Notes under the pieces: model-generated
Database searches by the model: none
The model's input: only the letters and a program-made list of their open reading frames with translations
What the model was told of the DNA's origin: nothing
Assembly: GCA_963818775.1 (NCBI GenBank)
Contig: CAWFUF010000008.1
Location: 124,001 to 188,000, forward strand
Direction: 5' to 3'
Source of the DNA: JAMXLO01 sp963818775
Lineage (GTDB): Bacteria; Pseudomonadota; Alphaproteobacteria; Acetobacterales; Acetobacteraceae
Length of the DNA stretch: 64,000 bases
Shown here: positions 7,974 to 15,970 of the stretch, piece by piece
Numbering within the stretch: position 1 is the first letter of the stretch
Layout of the letters: each line of letters begins with the position of its first letter
Program-made: the position numbers and the translations under genes

Positions 7974-10324
7974 GTCGATCGGCCGCGCAGCCGAAAACTG
8001 TTCGCCATGACCAGCAGCGACGAACTCGACATCGCCGCCGCGGCAAGCCACGGCGTAACAAAGCCCGCCACTGCCAACGGCACCATCAGTGAGTTGTAGC
8101 CGATCGACAGCGCGAGGTTCTGCCGCATCACGCTGCGCGCTCGCCGCGCAACCTCGATCAGCGTGGCGACAGGAGCGAGCAGGTTGCCCTGGAACACCAC
8201 GTCGGCGACGGTCTGGCTGATATCGGCAGCGCTTGCGGGCGAGGCAGAGACGCTTGCGGCAGCGAGCGAGGGGCTGTCGTTCAGGCCGTCGCCAACCATC
8301 AGCACTTTCCTGCCGGAACGCGCCAGTGCCTCGACCACCGCAACCTTCTGCACCGGCGTGTGCTCTGCCTGCCAATGCTCAATTCCGAGTGCGGCCGCGA
8401 TCGGCGCCACGGCCGTGGCATGATCGCCGGAGAGGAGGCGCAGATCGAGGCCGAGGCTCCGCAGCCTTGCCACAGTCTCCAGTGCATCCCTTCGCAATGT
8501 CTCGGCAAAGCGAAAGCACACGGGTTGTTGACCGGGACGCGCAAGCCATAGCTCCGGTCCCTCGGCTTCACGGTAGTCGGTACATGATGCCGCGAATTCC
8601 CGGCTGCCCAAACGGACATCGCCCGCCTGCAACCCTTGTCCCGCATGCTCTATCAGATCATCCGCCACTGCGACGGGTCCCGATGCCGCCAGCAGCGAAC
8701 GCGCGAGTGGGTGGCGGCTGCCCGCGGCGAGCGATGCGGCAACGCGCAACGCAGCCTGATCGCGGTCTGGCTCAATAACCAGCGGCATCGTCGGCTCGGT
8801 CAGCGTGCCGGTCTTGTCGAACACGACAGTATCTACATTGGCCAGCCGCTCCAGCGCAGTCGGGGACTTCAGCAGCATGCCGGACCGGAACAGTCGACCG
8901 GTGGCGATCACCTGTACCATTGGGACCGCGAGCGCCAATGCGCAGGGGCAAGTGATGATCAGCACTGCGGCCGCGGTCAGTAGCGCCTGACTGATCGACA
9001 CGCCGGCGGCCAAGTACCACCACAGAAAGGTCAGCAGCGCGGTGATGTGCACGGCGGGCGCGTATCGGCGTGCCACGCGATCGGCGAGCACCACAAAGCC
9101 CGAACGTCGCGCCTCCGCGGCCTCGATAAGCCGCGCGCATTCTGCGAGCAACGTGCCGTTACCGGTGGCAGTCGCACGTATTGTCAGTGGCATGCCGAGA
9201 TTGAGCGTGCCGGCAAATACCTGCGAGCCGGGCGCGGCAGCCGTTGGTAGGCTTTCGCCGGTGACGAGACTGGCGTCCAGCAACGATGTGCCGCGCTCGA
9301 CCACGCCATCGACGCCGATCCGCTCACCCAGACCGACCAGGATCTCGTCGCCAGGCACGATGACATGCTGGCTGCGGCGTTCGGTGCTGCCATCGGATCG
9401 CATCACCGCAACGTCAGAGGTCCGCAGTGTCAGCAGCTGCTCGGCGGTGGCACGGGCCTGGCCGCGAGCACGATGGTCCAGCACGCGGCCGATCAGCAGA
9501 AAGAACAGCAATGTGATTGCTGAGTCGAAGTAGGTATGTGCCCCGCCCTGCGTAGTCTGCACAAGGCTCATGCCGGTGACCAGGATAACGCCGAGACTGA
9601 TCGGCACGTCCATGTTGGTTCGCAATTGGCGCAGGGCCGCGGCAGCGGATTTGAAGAACGGCATCCCGGCATAGGCGATCGCCGGCATGGCAATCAACGC
9701 GGAGAACCAGTGCAGCAGGTCGCGCGTCGCGGGACCCATGTCGTGCAGCAGTCTGCCTACCTCGCCGGCCCAGATGCCGATCGAAAGCAGCATCACATTG
9801 CCTGCGGCGAAGCCTGCCACGGCGAGCGCCCGGATCAGGGCACGGTCGGTGCTGTCGGACGCGGCGGCGAGCGATACCGCGTCGAATGGCACGAGGCGAT
9901 AGCCGAGGCTCTCGATCGTGTCGACGAGGGATACCGCGCGATCGGCTGCACCGCGCCAGACCAGGCGCAGGCGGCGGGTGGTCATGTTGACGCGACCTGC
10001 CAGCAGGCCGGGCTGGCCGGCGAGGACCGACTCGATCAGCCAGACACAGGCGCCGCATTGCAGACCGTCAATCGCGAGGATGAGTTCGTGGGTGCCGTCG
10101 GAGTGGGTCGCGGTGAAGCGGGACAGGTCGCGACGTTCGGCTGGTTCGGGGCGGAGTGCGCGCAACGTCGGATCGAGGATCCGCTGCGCGTAGTAGCGGC
10201 CAAGGCCGAGGGTCTGGATGGTCTCATAGGCCGCGGCACAGCCGGGGCAACAAAAGCGTCGGCCTCGCGCAGTGGGCAGGTTGCAGTGCAGACAGGTTGA
10301 TGGGGTTGGTGCTGGGGCAGACAA
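7970..10324 (-). CDS. ccoI: Copper-translocating P1B-type ATPase CcoI/FixI
   Basis: CcoI exports copper for assembly of the CuB centre of the cbb3 oxidase. Features in order: an N-terminal cysteine-rich segment (CLHCNLP and CCPGC), a heavy-metal domain with GLQCGACVWLIE, transmembrane helices, the CPC ion-pathway motif in ITCPCALALAVP, the phosphorylation site VFDKTGTLTEP, an HP motif (RHPLARSLL) and GDGLNDSPSLA. The TTG start at 10324 is preferred because GGAGGGGGAGAGG lies just upstream and because the cysteine-rich segment follows at once. The frame is open upstream to 10660 but would run through ccoH. The product is 784 residues. Confidence 0.93.
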   Translation of the reverse strand: MSAPAPTPSTCLHCNLPTARGRRFCCPGCAAAYETIQTLGLGRYYAQRILDPTLRALRPEPAERRDLSRFTATHSDGTHELILAIDGLQCGACVWLIESVLAGQPGLLAGRVNMTTRRLRLVWRGAADRAVSLVDTIESLGYRLVPFDAVSLAAASDSTDRALIRALAVAGFAAGNVMLLSIGIWAGEVGRLLHDMGPATRDLLHWFSALIAMPAIAYAGMPFFKSAAAALRQLRTNMDVPISLGVILVTGMSLVQTTQGGAHTYFDSAITLLFFLLIGRVLDHRARGQARATAEQLLTLRTSDVAVMRSDGSTERRSQHVIVPGDEILVGLGERIGVDGVVERGTSLLDASLVTGESLPTAAAPGSQVFAGTLNLGMPLTIRATATGNGTLLAECARLIEAAEARRSGFVVLADRVARRYAPAVHITALLTFLWWYLAAGVSISQALLTAAAVLIITCPCALALAVPMVQVIATGRLFRSGMLLKSPTALERLANVDTVVFDKTGTLTEPTMPLVIEPDRDQAALRVAASLAAGSRHPLARSLLAASGPVAVADDLIEHAGQGLQAGDVRLGSREFAASCTDYREAEGPELWLARPGQQPVCFRFAETLRRDALETVARLRSLGLDLRLLSGDHATAVAPIAAALGIEHWQAEHTPVQKVAVVEALARSGRKVLMVGDGLNDSPSLAAASVSASPASAADISQTVADVVFQGNLLAPVATLIEVARRARSVMRQNLALSIGYNSLMVPLAVAGFVTPWLAAAAMSSSSLLVMANSFRLRGRST

Positions 10325-10334
10325 GATATCCTCT

Positions 10335-10357
10335 CCCCCTCCCCTCGCGGGAGGGGG
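10335..10357. repeat. Intergenic G/C hairpin, family A
   Basis: A perfect 9-bp stem, CCCCCTCCC / GGGAGGGGG, with a 5-nt loop (CTCGC), followed by a further G-rich run. It lies between ccoH and ccoI. The same hairpin recurs at 12313-12335 and 17713-17733, with variants at 15921-15958 and 50550-50569. On the minus strand its GGGAGGGGG arm also provides the ribosome site for the ccoI TTG start. Confidence 0.8.
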
Positions 10358-10386
10358 TTCGGGGGAGGGGGAGAAGTGGAAGATAT

Positions 10387-10848
10387 TCAATGCACGATTA
10401 CCCGCCGCGTCGCTGCAATGTCGTGGCCTCCGAACGATGCCGACAGCGTCAGCTCCCACTGTCCGGATATCGGCAATGCGGCACTCGCCACATAATGCCC
10501 GGGTGTCGCTTCGCGAAACGCCAGCGCCTGCTGCTCCGGCGCCCCGAGCGGACGTTCGGCGGATGCCGCGACAGACGCACCATTCAGTGGCGCGCCGTTG
10601 CGATCGGTCAGCGTCACCTCCGGTCGACCGGCCGCGTCGGTCACCGCCACCACGCTCCACCCAAGCGCCGCTTCCCGCTGCTCCCGGTCAAGCACCGCGT
10701 CGTAATGGTTGCTCAGAGCGAAGTCTTCTTCGCCGGCTTGACCGGGGAAGGTGCTCAGCGCGGCATAGATCATGCCGGCATTGACCACGACGACGAGGCC
10801 TAAACCAGCCACGACCCACAATGGGAAGAAGCGCCACATCGATCTCAT
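10387..10848 (-). CDS. ccoH: cbb3 oxidase accessory protein CcoH/FixH
   Basis: CcoH is a membrane-anchored periplasmic protein that associates with cbb3 oxidase during assembly. The 153 residues begin with a cytosolic MRSMWRFFP and one transmembrane helix (about residues 9-29), followed by the FixH domain with YDAVLDREQREAALGW and a beta-rich C terminus. It overlaps ccoG by 4 nt (10845-10848) and lies before ccoI, the standard GHIS order. Confidence 0.9.
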   Translation of the reverse strand: MRSMWRFFPLWVVAGLGLVVVVNAGMIYAALSTFPGQAGEEDFALSNHYDAVLDREQREAALGWSVVAVTDAAGRPEVTLTDRNGAPLNGASVAASAERPLGAPEQQALAFREATPGHYVASAALPISGQWELTLSASFGGHDIAATRRVIVH

Positions 10849-12302
10849 CGCGGCCCCATGAACAGTGAGTGGTACACCGTCTGCTCCCCTGTCTCGGTAT
10901 TTCGCAGGAGGAAATCGATGCCCTGCGAGCCGTCGACCAGGTGACCCGGTTCTCCGGCCACGGTGACGCGAAATGTGCCGACACTATCACCCTTCACCAT
11001 CAAGCCAAGCCGGCTCGCCGGTCCCAATCCCTCGTCCGCTTCGGCCAGCGACGCAGCGTTCAGGCCGTCGCTGCGCAGTTCGAACAGCGCGACATTCGGA
11101 CCCTTGTTGACAATTTTCACAGTGTAGCCGTTGCGCAGATTGCCGTCGGGCAGGCGCACGAACAGCGGCGCGCGGTCATGCAGCACCGACAGACCCACAG
11201 ACGAACGCATCGCCAGCGCACCGGTCATCACCACCGCCGCGAGAACCAGCGCCGAGACGTAGATCAGCGTGCGCGGGCGCAGCAGGTGCAATGTGGTCTG
11301 CCGCCCCTCCGCCTTGGCTGCCTGATCGGCCAGCGTGTCCCAGGTGATCAACCATTTTGGACGCTGTGTTCTCTCCATCACATGATTGCACGCGTCGATG
11401 CACAGACCGCAGTTGATGCACTCGAGCTGGATGCCGTCGCGGATGTCGATACCGGTGGGACACGCGGTGACACAGGCACCGCAATCGATGCAGTCACCGG
11501 CGGGTGCATCATCATGTCGCTTGCCACGCGTGCGCGGTTCACCACGCCAGCCCTGATACGTCACCGTGACGCTCTGTTCGTCCAGCATGGCTGACTGGAA
11601 GCGAGGCCACGGGCACATGTAGGTGCAGACCTGCTCGCGCGCCCAGCCGGCCAGCAGATACGTGGTGGCGGTGAACAGGAAGGTGAAGAAATACACTTCC
11701 TTCGACGCGGTTCCAGTCCAGAATTCCGCAGTCACCGTCGGCGCATCGACGTAGTACATGATCCATGCACCGCCGGTCCAGAATGCGATGCCAAGCCACG
11801 CGACGTGCTTCAACGCTTTCCGCCACGCAGTGTCAAACGTTGCGGCCTCTGCGTCGCGTTTCATGCGTTCGTTGCGGTCGCCTTCGATCAGGCGCTCGAT
11901 CCACATGAAGAGATCGGTCCACACGGTCTGCGGGCAGGTGTAGCCGCACCAGACGCGGCCGAGCAGGCTGGTGACCAGGAACAGAGTGACCGCGCCCATG
12001 ATCAAGAGGCCGGTCAGATAGTAGATGTCCTGTGGCCAGAACTCGAGATTGAAGAAATAGAACCGCTCGTTCCAGATCGACAGCAGCACCGCCTGGTCCG
12101 GCTGGTTGATGCCGCGATGCCAGCGCAGCCAAGGCAGCAGGTAGTAGACGCCGAGACAGACGATCAACACCGCCCATTTGACGTTGCGCACCGGGCCGTG
12201 CACCGACTTCGGATAGACCCGCACGCGATTGGCGTAGAGGTGATCGCCAGCCTCCTCGCGCTGGAGTTGGAGCAGACGATCTGCCTTGCTGATGCGCGAC
12301 AT
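10845..12302 (-). CDS. ccoG: cbb3 oxidase accessory protein CcoG (FixG/RdxA), 4Fe-4S membrane protein
   Basis: CcoG is an iron-sulphur membrane protein that supports cbb3 assembly, probably by reducing copper. Transmembrane helices lie at roughly residues 40-60 and 85-110 (GLLIMGAVTLFLVTSLLG), with further ones in the middle. Two ferredoxin-type cysteine clusters follow: CIDCGACVTACPTGID and CINCGLCIDACNHVM. Extra conserved cysteines occur in VWCGYTCPQTVW and CTYMCPWPRF. A C-terminal periplasmic FixG_C domain ends the protein. The ATG at 12302 gives MSRISKADRL. The frame is open to 12377, but that part crosses a repeat hairpin and ccoP. Confidence 0.95.
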   Translation of the reverse strand: MSRISKADRLLQLQREEAGDHLYANRVRVYPKSVHGPVRNVKWAVLIVCLGVYYLLPWLRWHRGINQPDQAVLLSIWNERFYFFNLEFWPQDIYYLTGLLIMGAVTLFLVTSLLGRVWCGYTCPQTVWTDLFMWIERLIEGDRNERMKRDAEAATFDTAWRKALKHVAWLGIAFWTGGAWIMYYVDAPTVTAEFWTGTASKEVYFFTFLFTATTYLLAGWAREQVCTYMCPWPRFQSAMLDEQSVTVTYQGWRGEPRTRGKRHDDAPAGDCIDCGACVTACPTGIDIRDGIQLECINCGLCIDACNHVMERTQRPKWLITWDTLADQAAKAEGRQTTLHLLRPRTLIYVSALVLAAVVMTGALAMRSSVGLSVLHDRAPLFVRLPDGNLRNGYTVKIVNKGPNVALFELRSDGLNAASLAEADEGLGPASRLGLMVKGDSVGTFRVTVAGEPGHLVDGSQGIDFLLRNTETGEQTVYHSLFMGPR

Positions 12303-12312
12303 CGCCCTTACT

Positions 12313-12335
12313 CCCCCTCCCCTTGCGGGAGGGGG
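12313..12335. repeat. Intergenic G/C hairpin, family A
   Basis: A perfect 9-bp stem, CCCCCTCCC / GGGAGGGGG, with loop CTTGC, in the 67-nt gap between ccoP and ccoG. It is almost identical to the hairpin between ccoH and ccoI. It could slow transcription or protect the upstream ccoNOQP message, but no U-tract follows on the minus strand. Confidence 0.8.
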
Positions 12336-12369
12336 ACGGAGAGAGGGGCATATTCCGTCGCCTGCACCA

Positions 12370-13239
12370 TCACTCACCCCCGCCCAACGAATGCACGTAG
12401 AGCGTCAGGCTCTTGATGGTGGCTTCGTCGAGGCGCGTGTGCCACGCGGGCATCACCCCCATCCGCGGCGAGGTGATCTGCGCCACCACAGTTGCACGGT
12501 CGTTGCCATAGAGGTGGACATGGGAGGCCAGTCGCGGAGCACCCTTCTCACGATCACCCTGTCCTGCGTCGCCATGACACACGGCGCAGTTGTCAGCGAA
12601 CAATTTCTTGCCGGCCGACACGTCCTTGCCCGGCTCGACGTTGCCATACAGCGTCATCACGTAGTCGGCGACCTGCTGGATCTCAGCGGGCTTCAGAATG
12701 CCATCGACACCAAAGCGCAGCATCTGCGAGTCGCGTGCCTTGTCGTCGCCGCTGCGGATACCGTAGGTGATGGTCTGCTGGATCGCATCGAGCGAACCGC
12801 CCCAGATCCAACCGCCGGCAGCGAGCGCCGGATACCCCGGCTGACCGCCGCCGCCAGCGCCGTGGCAGGGTTGACAGTTGTTGGCGAAGGCTATGCGTCC
12901 CGCGGTGTCGGCCGCGGCCATGAGCTGCGGGTCCTTACGGATGTCGGCGAACGACAGCGACCTGATTCTGTCCATCGTACCGGCGCGCAGTTCGGCGACG
13001 GCGCGCACCTCGTTATCGACCGCCGTGCGCTGCGAATAGCCGAGCACGCCATGGAAGTAACCGGTGATACCGGGCACGGAAGGATACAGCACGCACCATA
13101 CCGCGGCCCAGGCGATGGTGGCGTAGAGCACATACAGCCACCACTTCGGCAGCGGTGTATTCAGCTCCTTCAAGCCGTCCCACTCGTGACCGGTGGTATC
13201 CTGGCCGGTGACGATGTCCTTCTCGATCTTGGTTGGCAC
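12370..13239 (-). CDS. ccoP: cbb3-type cytochrome c oxidase subunit III (dihaem)
   Basis: CcoP carries electrons from the cytochrome c pool toward CcoO and CcoN. The 289-residue protein has one N-terminal transmembrane helix (WWLYVLYATIAWAAVWCVLY) and two class I cytochrome c domains with haem sites CQPCH and CAVCH. The GTG at 13239 is chosen because GAGGAGC lies a few bases upstream and PTKIEKDIVTGQDTTGHEWDG is the normal N terminus. The frame upstream to 13473 overlaps ccoO and has no similarity. Confidence 0.95.
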   Translation of the reverse strand: MPTKIEKDIVTGQDTTGHEWDGLKELNTPLPKWWLYVLYATIAWAAVWCVLYPSVPGITGYFHGVLGYSQRTAVDNEVRAVAELRAGTMDRIRSLSFADIRKDPQLMAAADTAGRIAFANNCQPCHGAGGGGQPGYPALAAGGWIWGGSLDAIQQTITYGIRSGDDKARDSQMLRFGVDGILKPAEIQQVADYVMTLYGNVEPGKDVSAGKKLFADNCAVCHGDAGQGDREKGAPRLASHVHLYGNDRATVVAQITSPRMGVMPAWHTRLDEATIKSLTLYVHSLGGGE

Positions 13240-13250
13240 AGCGGCGCTCC

Positions 13251-13397
13251 TCAGCGGTCGTCTTCGAGCGGGATGCGGCCATGCCGCTCGATCTGGGACT
13301 TGCGCCCCGGCCAGTAGGTGGTGAGCAGGATCAGCACGAACACGGCGATCACCGGGGCGATCCAGTTGTGCTGGACCCACATGATCACGGCCATCAT
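13251..13397 (-). CDS. ccoQ: cbb3-type oxidase subunit CcoQ
   Basis: This is a 48-residue single-helix protein, too short for most ORF finders. It starts MMAVIMWVQHNW, has one transmembrane helix (about residues 13-28, IAPVIAVFVLILLTTYW), then a polar tail PGRKSQIERHGRIPLEDDR. CcoQ stabilises the cbb3 complex. Its ATG overlaps the ccoO stop (ATGA). A second in-frame ATG at 13394 is equally possible. It lies in the expected place between ccoO and ccoP. Confidence 0.88.
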   Translation of the reverse strand: MMAVIMWVQHNWIAPVIAVFVLILLTTYWPGRKSQIERHGRIPLEDDR

Positions 13398-14113
13398 TGC
13401 TGTAACCGCTCGTTGGCGGGATCGGCGAAGTCGACCATCGTGCCAAGCACCTGGAGGTACGCCACCAGGGCATCCATTTCAGTGACGACGCGACCGTCGC
13501 CGGGCACAGTCACGGCCTTGGGATAGCGCTTCAGCAGGCTGCTGTTGTCGGCGTTCGGATTGGCCTGGGCCGCGAGATCGGCAGCCGCGTTGGTTATCCC
13601 GTCATCGGTGTAGGGCACACCCACGATGCGCAGCGTCCGCAGCCGAGCCATGATGTCGTCGGTCTCCAGCGGAGTGTCCGCGAGGAAGGCGTAGTGCGGC
13701 ATCAGCGACTCGGGCACGACGCTCTGCGGATTCTTCAGATGCGCGTAGTGCCAGTCGCTGGAGTACTTGCCACCGACACGGGCCAGGTCTGGGCCGATGC
13801 GTTTGGAGCCCCACTGGAACGGATGATCGTACATGCTCTCCGCCGCCAGCGAGAAGTGGCCGTAGCGTTCCACCTCGTCGCGCAGCGCACGGATCTGCTG
13901 GCTGTGGCACAGGTAGCAGCCTTCGCGCACATAGATGTCGCGGCCTCGCTGCTCGAGCGGCGAATACGGGCGCACGCCCTTCACATGCTCGACGGTGGTC
14001 TCGATGGTAAACAGCGGTACCACCTCGACGATGCCGCCGACAGCGATGGTCACCAGGGTGAGTACCAGCAACAGAAAGGCGTTGCGCTCGATGAACTCGT
14101 GACGGATGAACAT
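13394..14113 (-). CDS. ccoO: cbb3-type cytochrome c oxidase subunit II (monohaem)
   Basis: CcoO is the membrane-anchored monohaem cytochrome of the oxidase. The 239-residue protein has an N-terminal helix (about residues 12-33, LLLVLTLVTIAVGGIVEVVPL), the haem c site CYLCH in REGCYLCHSQQIR, and GSKRIGPDLARVGGKYSSDWH, the typical haem-ligand region. It starts 4 nt after ccoN and overlaps ccoQ by 4 nt, consistent with a tightly coupled operon. Confidence 0.96.
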   Translation of the reverse strand: MFIRHEFIERNAFLLLVLTLVTIAVGGIVEVVPLFTIETTVEHVKGVRPYSPLEQRGRDIYVREGCYLCHSQQIRALRDEVERYGHFSLAAESMYDHPFQWGSKRIGPDLARVGGKYSSDWHYAHLKNPQSVVPESLMPHYAFLADTPLETDDIMARLRTLRIVGVPYTDDGITNAAADLAAQANPNADNSSLLKRYPKAVTVPGDGRVVTEMDALVAYLQVLGTMVDFADPANERLQQ

Positions 14114-14117
14114 CGGC

Positions 14118-15605
14118 TTATTCTCCCGCCACGGCGAGCGTTGGGTCGAGCCCGGCCAAAGGCGCTAGCCGCATCACTGGCTGCTCGGTCGTGCGACTGC
14201 GCACCGTCTGGATCAGGTTGTAGACCATGATCAACGCGCCGCCGAGGAACATCAGTCCGCCCAGCAGCCGGATCACGTAGTACGGATGCACTGCGACGAC
14301 GGATTCGGCGAACGAGTATTGCAGGAAGCCGAACTGGTCATAGGCGCGCCACATCAGGCCCTGCATGATGCCGGCGACCCACATCGAGGTGATGTAGAAC
14401 ACGATGCCAAGCGTCGCGATCCAGTAGTGCCAGGACGCCAGGCGCGTCGAATACAGCGCGCTGCGTTTCCACAGCACAGGCACCAGGTAATACAGCGCGC
14501 CGAAACTGATGAACGCCACCCAGCCCAGCACGCCGGAATGGACGTGGCCGATGCCCCAGTCGGTGTAGTGCGACAGCGCGTTGACGTCGCGCACCGACAT
14601 CACCGGGCCCTCAAACGTCGCCATGCCGTAAAAGCCGACGGCGGTGACCGAGAAGCGCAGGCCCGGGTCAGTGCGCAACTTGTCCCACGCGCCTGACAGG
14701 GTCATCAGGCCATTGATCATGCCGCCCCACGACGGCATCCACAGCATGATCGAGAACGCCATGCCGAGTGTTTGGGTCCAGTCAGGCAGGGCGGTCCAAT
14801 GCAGGTGATGCGGGCCGGCCCAAATGTACAGGAACACCAGCGACCAGAAATGCACGACGGAAAGCCGGTAGGAATAGACCGGCCGGTTCGCCGCCTTCGG
14901 AATGAAGTAATACATCATCCCCAGGAAGCCGGCGGTCAGGAAGAAGCCCACCGCGTTGTGGCCGTACCACCACTGGATCATCGCGTTCTGCACGCCGGAG
15001 GCCATGGAGTAGCCCTGCGAGGAGAACACAGAGATCGGAACGACGAGATTATTGCCGATGTGAAGAACGGCGACGGTCAGGATGAAAGCGAGATAGAACC
15101 AGTTGGCCACATAGATATGCGGCTCCTCGCGCTTCATCAGCGTGCCGATGAAGATGACCGCGTAGGCAACCCAGACGATGGTCAGCCAGAGATCGATGTG
15201 CCATTGCGGTTCGGCGTATTCCTGGCTCTTGCTGAAGCCCATCACGTAGGACAGCGCTGCCATCACGATGAAGAACTGGTAGCCCCAGAACACAAAATTC
15301 GCGAGCGCCTCGCCGCCGAACAACCGGGTCCGGCAGGTGCGCTGCACCACGTAGAACGAGGTGCCGAACAACATCGATCCGCCGAAGGCGAAAATGCCGG
15401 CCGAGGTGTGCACCGGGCGCAGGCGGCCGAAGTTGATGAACGAGAGGCCGAGATTGAACTGCGGCCAGGCGAGTTCGGTGGCGAGGTAGACGCCGACAAG
15501 GAAGGCCACGATCGCCCAGAAGACGGCGGCGATGACGAATTTCTTGACCACCGCCTCGTTGTAATCGGGGACGGGGCGCGGCATGGCGAGTGCAACATCA
15601 GCCAT
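14118..15605 (-). CDS. ccoN: cbb3-type cytochrome c oxidase subunit I (catalytic)
   Basis: CcoN reduces oxygen to water at a haem b3-CuB centre and pumps protons. It is a high-affinity terminal oxidase for low oxygen. The 495-residue protein has about twelve transmembrane helices. Histidine ligands appear in RPVHTSAG (low-spin haem), WYGHNAVGFFLT (CuB region), WAGPHHLHWTALPDW and HVHSGVLGW. The ATG at 15605 lies inside the last codons of the small gene upstream. Subunit order N-O-Q-P is canonical. Confidence 0.97.
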   Translation of the reverse strand: MADVALAMPRPVPDYNEAVVKKFVIAAVFWAIVAFLVGVYLATELAWPQFNLGLSFINFGRLRPVHTSAGIFAFGGSMLFGTSFYVVQRTCRTRLFGGEALANFVFWGYQFFIVMAALSYVMGFSKSQEYAEPQWHIDLWLTIVWVAYAVIFIGTLMKREEPHIYVANWFYLAFILTVAVLHIGNNLVVPISVFSSQGYSMASGVQNAMIQWWYGHNAVGFFLTAGFLGMMYYFIPKAANRPVYSYRLSVVHFWSLVFLYIWAGPHHLHWTALPDWTQTLGMAFSIMLWMPSWGGMINGLMTLSGAWDKLRTDPGLRFSVTAVGFYGMATFEGPVMSVRDVNALSHYTDWGIGHVHSGVLGWVAFISFGALYYLVPVLWKRSALYSTRLASWHYWIATLGIVFYITSMWVAGIMQGLMWRAYDQFGFLQYSFAESVVAVHPYYVIRLLGGLMFLGGALIMVYNLIQTVRSRTTEQPVMRLAPLAGLDPTLAVAGE

Positions 15606-15795
15606 GACGGCCGGCCTCCCGCTTGTCGAAATGCCGACGCATAAGGCCGAATTCGAAGACGCAGGCGAAAACGAACAGTGAGAAGCCGAACACGTACATC
15701 CCGTCGTCCATCGCGCCGGAGGCGAGGATCAGGCCGGTCAGGCCGAGCGCGGCCATCAACAGGCCGACAATGAGGTCGCTTGGCTCGATATCCAT
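15598..15795 (-). CDS. Small two-helix membrane protein leading the cbb3 operon
   Basis: This is a 65-residue protein of unknown function. It starts MDIEPSDLIVGLLMAALGL, has two predicted transmembrane helices (about residues 8-27 and 32-53, the second being YVFGFSLFVFACVFEFGLM), and a basic, soluble tail RRHFDKREAGRHG. GGAG lies 6 nt before the ATG at 15795, supporting that start. The stop overlaps the ccoN start by 8 nt, so it is co-translated with the catalytic subunit and is the first gene after the FNR/FixK box. It could be an oxidase subunit or assembly factor, but that is inferred from position only. Confidence 0.7.
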   Translation of the reverse strand: MDIEPSDLIVGLLMAALGLTGLILASGAMDDGMYVFGFSLFVFACVFEFGLMRRHFDKREAGRHG

Positions 15796-15849
15796 GGAAC
15801 ACTCCGGTAGGGGTTCCACGGAAACTGCCGCGCCGGCGTTAAGGGATCA

Positions 15850-15863
15850 TTGATCTGGATCAA
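15850..15863. promoter_or_regulatory. FNR/FixK-type anaerobox upstream of the cbb3 operon
   Basis: The palindrome TTGATCTGGATCAA is a perfect match to the FNR/FixK consensus TTGAT-N4-ATCAA. It lies 55 nt upstream of the first gene of the cbb3 operon on the minus strand and about 108 nt from the divergent TauE/SafE gene. FNR or FixK proteins activate ccoN operons under low oxygen in many alphaproteobacteria, so this site very probably gives microaerobic induction. No other perfect copy was seen in the window. Confidence 0.92.
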
Positions 15864-15920
15864 TGTGGGATGAAGGAGGGACGGAGAAACTTGCTTATGA
15901 TCGTTTTCCCGCGCCACAGC

Positions 15921-15958
15921 CCCCTCCCCCCGCCTCCCTCCCGCAAGGTGAGGGGGAG
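15921..15958. repeat. Intergenic G/C hairpin, family A (imperfect variant)
   Basis: A degenerate copy of the G/C hairpin family, with pyrimidine runs (CCCCTCCCCC, CTCCCTCCC), GCAAGG as loop, and a purine arm GAGGGGGAG. It lies in the divergent region between the anaerobox and the TauE/SafE start at 15971, so it falls in the leader of that gene. Confidence 0.6.
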
Positions 15959-15970
15959 CTTTAGGGCGCA

